A DNA stretch of 6,080 nt, taken from contig DTXR01000246.1 in NCBI GenBank assembly GCA_012962365.1, positions 1-6,080 of the forward strand. Direction: 5' to 3'. This document shows, in pieces, positions 1-5,265 of this stretch. This DNA comes from Chromatiaceae bacterium. GTDB lineage: Bacteria > Pseudomonadota > Gammaproteobacteria > Chromatiales > Chromatiaceae. The notes below the pieces were generated by a model. The model searched no databases. It saw only the letters and a list, made by a program, of their open reading frames with translations, and had not been told where the DNA came from. Every line of letters starts with the position of its first letter. Position 1 is the first letter of the stretch. The position numbers and the translations under genes were made by a program.

Positions 1-219
1 CTGGATTTTGACGATAATGCCGTCGCAAAAAAGTGGTTCGAACTATTTGAGCACGCCAGCCACGCATTCCAGGCATGGCAGGACAGTGGCTATGTAAAGA
101 AACGCCTCGATTTTCTGCAACGGTTTCTAAAACACCGCACTCACAAGCGAAAACATAAACGACAAATCGTCCAGCGCTATCGCGAAATGGAACAACGTGC
201 TGCGAACCAACAGCCATAG
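1..219 (+). CDS. 3' end of an unrecognised gene (C-terminal 72 residues)
   Basis: The frame is open from the first base of the window to a TAG at 217-219, so only the C-terminus is present and the start lies upstream. The 72 visible residues are hydrophilic and probably helical. They begin with an acidic/aromatic stretch (LDFDDNAVAKKWFELFEH), followed by a strongly basic His/Lys/Arg segment around residues 41-55 and a short Arg/Glu/Gln-rich tail. Codon use looks like that of a real gene, and the stop is followed by non-coding DNA and then a tRNA promoter. I do not recognise the family: no catalytic motif, membrane segment or repeat is visible in this fragment. No terminator is visible after the stop. 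An overlapping reading on the opposite strand exists, but this frame is preferred. I am moderately sure that it is coding and assign no function. Confidence 0.6.
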   Translation: MDFDDNAVAKKWFELFEHASHAFQAWQDSGYVKKRLDFLQRFLKHRTHKRKHKRQIVQRYREMEQRAANQQP

Positions 220-354
220 CGCAAGCCCGGTCACCAACGACGGGTTCATCACCAGCAACCTCATGCGCGTTGGCTTTGGCCAACACGCGCAAATTAAACC
301 CGCTGACGAAGCTGGAATCGAACGGGGGATTACCAACATAATGGCCGCCGAACC

Positions 355-383
355 TTGACTCCCAAGCCACATATCTGTTTAAT
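355..383 (+). promoter_or_regulatory. sigma70-type promoter of the tRNA-Phe gene
   Basis: TTGACT at 355-360 matches five of six -35 consensus bases. After a 17-bp spacer, TTTAAT at 378-383 matches five of six -10 bases. The region between the -10 and the tRNA (ACGCCTTCCCC, 384-394) is GC-rich, like the discriminators of stable-RNA promoters under stringent (ppGpp/DksA) control. Transcription would start at about 389-392, giving a leader of only a few bases before the mature 5' end at 398. The motifs are seen directly; stringent control is inferred. Confidence 0.75.
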
Positions 384-397
384 ACGCCTTCCCCGAT

Positions 398-473
<76 letters not shown>

Positions 474-490
474 TACAATTCGTGTTCGAC

Positions 491-520
491 AAAAACGCCC
501 CGCATCGCCGGGGCGTTTTT
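491..520 (+). terminator. Rho-independent terminator after tRNA-Phe
   Basis: ACGCCCCG at 495-502 pairs perfectly with CGGGGCGT at 509-516 around a six-base loop, followed by a T run through 520. A run of A at 491-495 mirrors the T run, so the hairpin could also work on the opposite strand. It ends the tRNA transcript and separates it from the signalling genes downstream. Confidence 0.92.
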
Positions 521-564
521 GCTTCTGACAGAAGGTGACAGTGGGGCAACCTGACTGCCAATAA

Positions 565-573
565 TGTTAGGAT
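565..573 (+). promoter_or_regulatory. putative extended -10 promoter of the orphan pseudo-receiver gene
   Basis: TGT followed by TAGGAT (565-573) fits the extended -10 form TGn-TAnnnT. There is no convincing -35 at normal spacing, which extended -10 promoters can tolerate. The predicted transcript start near 580 leaves a leader of about 30 bases before the GTG at 609. The same TGnTAGGAT arrangement precedes the paralogous kinase gene at 1533-1541, which raises confidence in both. The match is visible; function is inferred. Confidence 0.45.
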
Positions 574-599
574 CGTGTTTGGTGTTGTGCATCGCTGAC

Positions 600-604
600 G
601 GGGA
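600..604 (+). promoter_or_regulatory. ribosome binding site that favours the GTG start at 609
   Basis: GGGGA lies four bases before GTG 609 but only one base before the in-frame ATG 606. The spacing therefore favours the GTG. The GTG also aligns exactly with the GTG start of the paralogous kinase. Confidence 0.55.
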
Positions 605-608
605 AATG

Positions 609-983
609 GTGGCAATCACGCCTTGCAGACTGTTGCTGATCGATTCTGATCCTGTAGATGCGGATCTGGCCGGTGCATTACTTGCCGGATCATTCCCCGA
701 GTGCGAGCTGGTGATCGTCGCCGATGCCATTGCCTTTGCGGAACTCCTGGCTGCCGGCGGTTTTTCCGTCGTCATCGCTGAACAGGCGCTTGGCTGGGCA
801 TTGGGTACAGATGTGCTCGCCACGTTTTCCGCCAGACATCCGGGGACAGCTACCGTGTTGTTTGCCCGTTCCATTCCCCACGATATTCAGAAATTGCGAT
901 CCCGGATCAGCCTGCATGCCTGCCTGAAGAAGGATGAGGCAGGTTTTCTCAAGCTCGCAGCTGTTGTCGAATCAGCCATGTAT
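609..983 (+). repeat. upstream copy of a duplicated pseudo-receiver segment
   Basis: This stretch aligns without gaps to 1591-1965, at a constant offset of 982 bases. By hand count about 67 of 124 encoded residues match. DNA similarity is highest at 756-799 against 1738-1781, with only three mismatches in 44 bases and a perfect run of 22 bases at 778-799. The similarity ends where the two proteins diverge into different C-terminal parts, which points to a domain-level duplication. Confidence 0.85.
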
Positions 984-1475
984 GGTGGTCAGAGACATGA
1001 ACGCCAGCCTTCGGATGCAATCTTGAAGGAGCAGAAAGACAATGGCCTGCATACCGGCAAGGCGAAGGAAGACCCTGGTATTCTTCCCCCTGCGGACAGG
1101 TTTTTTTCATTGAGGAAACTGGCTGCCGAGGTTTTTCATCAATGGGAACTCGCCAGCCTGAAAAGCAGATATAGACCTCCAGGCAGCCCGGAAAGGGCCA
1201 ATCAACTGGCGGAATGGAAAATCAGGCAGATGAATGAGGACTTCAGGATCACCTGGGATGAAAAGCTGGAAATGTATGTGCTCGATGCTCAACAGGCTCG
1301 CCTGAATGCCCGGTACTTGCGGGTCGTGAATGATGAGCCACTCAGTCCTGCTGAGTTTCTGCTGCAAACAAAACAAATCAGTAAGCGTAAAAAACAGACA
1401 AGAAAAAAGTATCGGAAAATTCGTGACGAGTCTGAAATCAGACGAAGAAAAGAGCGGGCCGCATTGGATGGCTGA
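609..1475 (+). CDS. orphan degenerate receiver protein with a basic C-terminal region of unknown family
   Basis: The product has 288 residues. Residues 6-124 have the order of a response-regulator receiver: beta1 LLLID with Asp12/Asp14, beta3 FSVVIAE, and beta5 with Lys108. The phosphorylatable Asp position holds Glu58, so normal phosphotransfer is unlikely; Glu may imitate the phosphorylated state. Residues 125-162 look like a polar linker. Residues 163-250 form an unrecognised, probably helical region rich in Trp, Arg and Glu. The tail is extremely basic, with about 16 Lys/Arg among residues 255-283, and could bind nucleic acid or another polyanion (inference). There is no membrane segment, effector domain or known DNA-binding fold. 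GTG 609 is chosen because it aligns with the paralogous kinase start and has better Shine-Dalgarno spacing than ATG 606; the longer ATG at 564 would lie upstream of the predicted transcript start. The kinase gene follows after 115 bp with no terminator between. Confidence 0.85.
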   Translation: MAITPCRLLLIDSDPVDADLAGALLAGSFPECELVIVADAIAFAELLAAGGFSVVIAEQALGWALGTDVLATFSARHPGTATVLFARSIPHDIQKLRSRISLHACLKKDEAGFLKLAAVVESAMYGGQRHERQPSDAILKEQKDNGLHTGKAKEDPGILPPADRFFSLRKLAAEVFHQWELASLKSRYRPPGSPERANQLAEWKIRQMNEDFRITWDEKLEMYVLDAQQARLNARYLRVVNDEPLSPAEFLLQTKQISKRKKQTRKKYRKIRDESEIRRRKERAALDG

Positions 1476-1532
1476 ATCCTGTCGAGTCTGCAATTTCCAC
1501 GGCAAAAAGTAGAACCATTCCACACTTATTAG

Positions 1533-1541
1533 TGCTAGGAT
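1533..1541 (+). promoter_or_regulatory. putative extended -10 promoter of the kinase gene
   Basis: TGC followed by TAGGAT (1533-1541) is an extended -10 element in the 115-bp gap after the preceding gene. It has the same TGnTAGGAT form as the element before the paralogue at 565-573. No good -35 is visible. Transcription would start near 1548, about 43 bases before the GTG at 1591. Co-transcription from the upstream promoter is also possible because no terminator is visible in the gap. Confidence 0.45.
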
Positions 1542-1590
1542 TATCGGTGCATTCATTTATCGCCTGTGGGGCTGGGAGCAAACGAAAACA

Positions 1591-1965
1591 GTGACAGATT
1601 CGTTGTGCAAGCTACTGTTGATTGATCCCAATCCGTCAGATGCAGAGCTTGCTGACAAGCTGCTTGTCTCGTCTCTTTCCGATTGCGAACTGATTGTCAT
1701 CAGCGATGCGATCGCCTTTGCAGAACAGCTTGCTACAGGCGGTTTTTCCGTTGTCATTTCTGAACAGGCGCTTGGCTGGGCGTCAGGCGTGGATGTGCTC
1801 ACCACGTTTTCGAGACGGTATCCGCATACGGCGACTCTGTTGTTTTCCGAAACCCTTCCCGCGCAGGCTCAACGGCCATTGCTTGGCAGCCGACTGTTTT
1901 CCTCTCTGCAAAAAAATAGTGCGGGTTTCCTGCAGCTACCGGACATGGTGCACTCCCTGCTCAAG
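1591..1965 (+). repeat. downstream copy of the duplicated pseudo-receiver segment
   Basis: This is the partner of 609-983, collinear at an offset of 982 bases and without gaps in the encoded protein. Here the segment is joined to PAS and kinase domains instead of the basic C-terminal region. Differences spread over many codons make it an older divergence, apart from the near-identical block at 1738-1781. Confidence 0.85.
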
Positions 1966-3081
1966 GCCAGGCGTGAAATTCGTGGTGCAGATGAATTCTG
2001 GCGCCAGCTCCTTAAACAACTGGACACGCCGGCATTGGCCACTACTGTCGATGGGCGGGTGGTGGATGCCAATGCAGCGGCCACCGTGGCTTTGGGGTTC
2101 ACATATGCGGACGAGCTGCAGGGACTGGCGCTGGATGCCTTGTTCGAGCTCGATGCCGATGGATCGTTGCAGCAACAGCTGCAGACAATGATGAAAGACT
2201 CCGTCAATACTTTGGATATAGAGGAGTCTGTGAAAGTGAAGCGAAGTGAAAATCGCGGGCGTTTATCGATTCACGCGCTTCCCGGCAACACTCACCTGGC
2301 TGTGTTATATCAGGCTCAGGCCGCCGCACCTTTCACCGGTAGCCCGGGCGGTGATCAGCAGCAATACCAACAGCTTCTGTATGCCGTTTCCCATGATCTG
2401 CAGGAGCCACTGCAACTGGTGTCGCGCTATACCGATCTGCTGCAGGAAGACTGCAAGGCAGCGTTGGGTGACAATGGCGGTTTTCTTATCGACAACCTCG
2501 TGAGCAATGCAAAGCTCATGCAGTCCATGCTGGATGATTTGCTGGAATATTCCAGGCTGGATCGCTTGCAGCCGAATATTGTCGCAGTTGATTTGAACGA
2601 AGTGGTCGATGATGTGCATGCATTGTATGCACACAGACTTCAGGAGCTGGGTGGAAAAATCAGAAAATCCGACTTGCCCACGGTGCAGGCCGACCGGGGA
2701 CAAATGGTCCGCCTGTTCCAGAATCTGATAGGCAATGCCATCAAGTTCCATGGTAAGAAGAAGCCGGTGATTACCATCCATGCAGTGCAAAAAGACGGCA
2801 GTTGGGAAGTGATGGTGGAGGACAATGGCATTGGTATCGATAGCAATCAGTTCAGGAGTGTGTTCACCATGTTCAAGAGGCTGCATTCCCAGGAAAGTAT
2901 ACCCGGCAATGGTATGGGGTTGGCATTGTGTGAACGCATCGTGAAAGCGCACGGGGGGCGCATCTGGGCTCAGGCCAGAGAAGACAGGAAAGGCGGTGTG
3001 GTTTTTCATTTCACGCTGAAGGCGACAGGAACGGGTCGTGATGGTAATCAATCCGGGCATGCCATGGGAGATCATACATGA
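1591..3081 (+). CDS. soluble sensor histidine kinase: degenerate receiver-PAS-HisKA-HATPase_c
   Basis: The product has 496 residues and no membrane segment, so it should be cytoplasmic. Residues 6-124 form a degenerate receiver paralogous to that of the preceding gene. Asp12 and Lys108 are kept, but Glu58 (ISEQALGW) replaces the phospho-Asp. Residues about 134-245 resemble a PAS sensor domain, with no cofactor motif that I can identify. The HisKA domain spans about 255-335, with phospho-accepting His268 in AVSHDLQEP, an H-box of the type common in phytochrome-like kinases. The ATPase domain spans about 345-480 and has all boxes: N-box NLIGNAIKF (378-386), G1 EDNGIGID (410-417), F-box FTMFKRL (425-431) and G2 GNGMGLAL (439-446). 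It should autophosphorylate His268 and donate to the REC domain of the next gene, which overlaps it by 4 bp. The GTG start matches the paralogue's, but the nearest Shine-Dalgarno, GGGAG at 1574-1578, is rather far away (12 bases). Confidence 0.93.
   Translation: MTDSLCKLLLIDPNPSDAELADKLLVSSLSDCELIVISDAIAFAEQLATGGFSVVISEQALGWASGVDVLTTFSRRYPHTATLLFSETLPAQAQRPLLGSRLFSSLQKNSAGFLQLPDMVHSLLKARREIRGADEFWRQLLKQLDTPALATTVDGRVVDANAAATVALGFTYADELQGLALDALFELDADGSLQQQLQTMMKDSVNTLDIEESVKVKRSENRGRLSIHALPGNTHLAVLYQAQAAAPFTGSPGGDQQQYQQLLYAVSHDLQEPLQLVSRYTDLLQEDCKAALGDNGGFLIDNLVSNAKLMQSMLDDLLEYSRLDRLQPNIVAVDLNEVVDDVHALYAHRLQELGGKIRKSDLPTVQADRGQMVRLFQNLIGNAIKFHGKKKPVITIHAVQKDGSWEVMVEDNGIGIDSNQFRSVFTMFKRLHSQESIPGNGMGLALCERIVKAHGGRIWAQAREDRKGGVVFHFTLKATGTGRDGNQSGHAMGDHT
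3066..3070 (+). promoter_or_regulatory. ribosome binding site inside the kinase 3' end
   Basis: GGGAG lies seven bases before the ATG at 3078, within the last codons of the kinase gene. With the ATGA overlap (3078-3081) it supports both the start choice and translational coupling of kinase and regulator. Confidence 0.8.
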
Positions 3082-5183
3082 ACGAACAGAGTTTGCGGGT
3101 GCTGTTGGTTGAGGATACGCCCTCAGAAGCAGATTTGACGCGTTTTTACCTGTCCCGCATCAGTAGCACACGCTATGACCTGGCGCATGTTCCATCCCTG
3201 AACGGGGCCGTTGAGTATCTCTACAACAATGATCCGCCGGATATCATCCTGCTCGATCTGCATTTGCCGGATTGTGAAGGGCTGGGCGGGTTTGAAAGAT
3301 TGAGGTCGCTCGTGCCGGATGTGCCGGTAATCATACTCACCAATTTCATGGACGATCATCTGGCAATGACTGCAGTTCGAGAAGGTGCGCAGGACTACCT
3401 GATAAAGAAGGAAGTGGACACCGCACTGCTCAACAAATCCATTCGCTATGCCATAGAGAGGCAAAAATCGGATGTCGCACTCAGGGAAAGCGAAGAGCGC
3501 TATGCCCTTGCGGTGGCAGGTGCCAGTGAAGGCATCTGGGACTGGAACATCAAGACCGGTGAAGCCTATTTCTCACCACGATGGCAGGAACTAACAGGCA
3601 TTTCCTGCACAAGCGGGGCGGCAGATATCAGTCAGTGGTTTGATCGGGTGCATCCGGAAGACCTGCCACCCATGCGTGCGGCCCTACAGGCGCATTTCAA
3701 GGATGTGAACACGCATTTCGAGTATGAGCACAGGGTCATGCACGAGGAAGGGGAGTACCGCTGGATGCTGGTTCGTGGCCAGGCTATCTGTGATTCATCG
3801 GAAAAATGCTACCGCATGGCCGGATCCATGGCGGACATAACAGAACGCCGGCGCGCTGCAGAACGGTTGCTTCATGATGCTCTACACGACGGCCTCACAG
3901 ACCTGCCCAATCGTTCCCTGTTCATGGACAGGCTGGATCAGGCCATACGCCTGTATCGTAGGGATATCGGCAAACAGTATGCCGTATTGTATTTTGATAT
4001 CGACCGGTTCAAGAATGTGAACGACAGCCTGGGTCACTCGGTGGGAGACAGTCTGCTGGTAGGTATAGCGCGACGCCTTGAAACCATATTGCGCCCCAAT
4101 GACACCCTAGCAAGGCTTTCGGGTGACGAGTTTGCCGTGCTGCTGACCGAGGTTGGTTCCACCAAATGTGCGCTTTCTGTCGTGCAGAGGATTCACCAAT
4201 TGTTGCGCCATAAATTCACCATACAAGGCAATGTGATCTATCCCAGCGTCAGCATCGGGATCGCCATGGCGGCGGAGCAATACACCAGTCCGGAACAGGT
4301 GTTGAGAGACGCCGACCTGGCCATGTATCGCGCTAAGGCACTGGATGAACCGGGAGAAGCGATCGTCTTCGATAAGCACATGCATGCCACGGCTGTTGAA
4401 CGATTGTCTCTGGAGACGGATATGCGGCGGGCGATCGATCGAGGGGAATTCCTCATTCATTACCAGCCCATCGTATCTCTGCAGACCGGGCAGGTGCTGT
4501 CATTCGAAGCCTTGTTGCGTTGGCAGCACCCGCGGCGTGGACTGGTGAGTCCTAACGAATTTATAAATGTAGCCGAAGAAACTGGAATGATCTCCGAACT
4601 GAGCTGGTGGATACTCAGGACGGCAGCCGAGCAGACCCGGCGTTGGCAGAAGCTCATTCCAGGCAATTCTGATCTGGGTATCAGCGTCAATGTCACCGGC
4701 GCCCTGTTTCACAATGAAAACATGGCGGACAATCTGTTGTCGCTGCTGGCGGAGTGTGACCTGCAACCCGAGTACATGCATCTGGAGATTACTGAACGTT
4801 CGTTCATGGATCACCAGGATGCGGTACTTGCGGAACTCGATAAGCTCAAATCGGCAGGTGTCCAGCTACATGTGGATGATTTCGGAACCGGCTATTCGTC
4901 ACTTTCCTATCTCAAACGTTACTCCTATGACACGCTGAAGATTGATCGTTCGTTTATCCGCGATGTCACCAACCTGGGTGATGCTAACGCCATCGTTCAG
5001 GCCATCGTGTCCCTGGGGCAGGATCTCAAAATGAACATCGTGGCTGAAGGCGTGGAAAACGCCGAACAGGTGCGGCTGCTGCGCAAGATGGATTGTCCGG
5101 AAGCCCAGGGGTATTGGTTCTCGCGGCCGTTGACCAGGGAGAAGGCGCACCAGGTCCTGATGCAACCACTGAAGCTGAACTGA
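3078..5183 (+). CDS. response regulator with REC-PAS-GGDEF-EAL domains (cyclic-di-GMP cyclase/phosphodiesterase)
   Basis: The product has 701 residues and is soluble. The receiver (about 6-125) is canonical: Glu12/Asp13, phospho-acceptor Asp60 in LLDLHLP, Thr88 and Lys110. A PAS_3-like domain spans about 138-258 and ends in the usual DITERRRAAE linker. In the GGDEF domain (about 265-430) the signature reads SGDEF at 348-352, with metal-ligand context FDIDRFKNVND. RPND (339-342), five residues before it, matches the RxxD product-inhibition site, so cyclase activity is plausible despite the first-position Ser. The EAL domain (about 440-695) is complete: E477AL, Asn538, Glu573, DDFGTG 600-605, Lys621, Glu657, and QGYWFSRP near the end. 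Phosphodiesterase activity is therefore likely. Expected reactions are 2 GTP to cyclic di-GMP and cyclic di-GMP to pGpG; which dominates cannot be read from sequence. The 4-bp overlap with the kinase strongly suggests a cognate pair. Confidence 0.95.
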   Translation: MNEQSLRVLLVEDTPSEADLTRFYLSRISSTRYDLAHVPSLNGAVEYLYNNDPPDIILLDLHLPDCEGLGGFERLRSLVPDVPVIILTNFMDDHLAMTAVREGAQDYLIKKEVDTALLNKSIRYAIERQKSDVALRESEERYALAVAGASEGIWDWNIKTGEAYFSPRWQELTGISCTSGAADISQWFDRVHPEDLPPMRAALQAHFKDVNTHFEYEHRVMHEEGEYRWMLVRGQAICDSSEKCYRMAGSMADITERRRAAERLLHDALHDGLTDLPNRSLFMDRLDQAIRLYRRDIGKQYAVLYFDIDRFKNVNDSLGHSVGDSLLVGIARRLETILRPNDTLARLSGDEFAVLLTEVGSTKCALSVVQRIHQLLRHKFTIQGNVIYPSVSIGIAMAAEQYTSPEQVLRDADLAMYRAKALDEPGEAIVFDKHMHATAVERLSLETDMRRAIDRGEFLIHYQPIVSLQTGQVLSFEALLRWQHPRRGLVSPNEFINVAEETGMISELSWWILRTAAEQTRRWQKLIPGNSDLGISVNVTGALFHNENMADNLLSLLAECDLQPEYMHLEITERSFMDHQDAVLAELDKLKSAGVQLHVDDFGTGYSSLSYLKRYSYDTLKIDRSFIRDVTNLGDANAIVQAIVSLGQDLKMNIVAEGVENAEQVRLLRKMDCPEAQGYWFSRPLTREKAHQVLMQPLKLN

Positions 5184-5187
5184 CACC

Positions 5188-5265
5188 ATGAATCAGCACT
5201 CAGGCCCGAGAGAATGCCTACAGTTACCACAGGCCACCCGGTCGGAGGCCGATAGTCATGGGTAA
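5188..5265 (+). CDS. possible 25-codon leader ORF overlapping the next gene
   Basis: An ATG four bases after the regulator's stop opens a 25-residue frame (MNQHSGPRECLQLPQATRSE...) that ends with TAA at 5263-5265, eight bases into the following gene. It could couple translation of the coiled-coil gene to that of the regulator. No good Shine-Dalgarno precedes it, and a frame this short can arise by chance. It spans the gap between the two genes. Low confidence. Confidence 0.15.
   Translation: MNQHSGPRECLQLPQATRSEADSHG
5244..5248 (+). promoter_or_regulatory. ribosome binding site of the coiled-coil gene
   Basis: GGAGG, a perfect anti-Shine-Dalgarno match, lies nine bases before the ATG at 5258. 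It fixes that start and implies efficient translation. No promoter or terminator is evident in the 74-bp gap (5184-5257), so read-through from the signalling genes is plausible. Confidence 0.8.

Noticed and set aside
300..335. GTTCGATTCC on the minus strand, resembling a tRNA T loop.
   Set aside because: The flanking bases do not form a T stem and no acceptor, D or anticodon arm can be built around it.
197..358. A + strand GTG-started frame of 53 residues between the partial gene and the tRNA.
   Set aside because: It starts inside the preceding gene, has no Shine-Dalgarno or recognisable motif, and ends within the tRNA -35 element; chance is the simpler explanation.
127..372. Minus-strand open frames over the partial gene and its 3' flank, one reading NPPF-like residues reminiscent of an adenine methyltransferase motif.
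   Set aside because: The motif is a lone tetrapeptide with no other methyltransferase motif. The frames overlap the better supported + strand gene end and the tRNA promoter, and they lack a ribosome binding site.
564..608. A longer N-terminus for the orphan pseudo-receiver protein starting at ATG 564.
   Set aside because: It overlaps the predicted -10 element, lacks a ribosome binding site, and extends beyond the paralogue's start.
1339..1355. Inverted repeat ACTCAG/CTGAGT in the orphan pseudo-receiver gene.
   Set aside because: It has only 6-bp arms within coding sequence and no T run, so it is neither a terminator nor a clear operator.
2613..2633. Inverted repeat with 7-bp arms (TGTGCAT/ATGCACA) inside the kinase gene.
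   Set aside because: It lies mid-gene in the linker between the HisKA and ATPase domains, has no T run, and is short enough to be chance.
2305..3075. Minus-strand 256-codon open frame opposite the kinase gene.
   Set aside because: It is a shadow of the kinase coding strand, which has complete HisKA and ATPase motifs; the antisense product shows no recognisable domain.
4107..4460. Minus-strand open frames opposite the GGDEF/EAL gene.
   Set aside because: They are antisense shadows of a fully conserved coding region, with no start signals or motifs of their own.
5008..5017. Ten-base match to the tRNA-Phe 3' region (TGTCCCTGGG) inside the EAL-domain gene, considered as an att site.
   Set aside because: It is too short, does not include the tRNA 3' terminus, and lies in conserved coding sequence.
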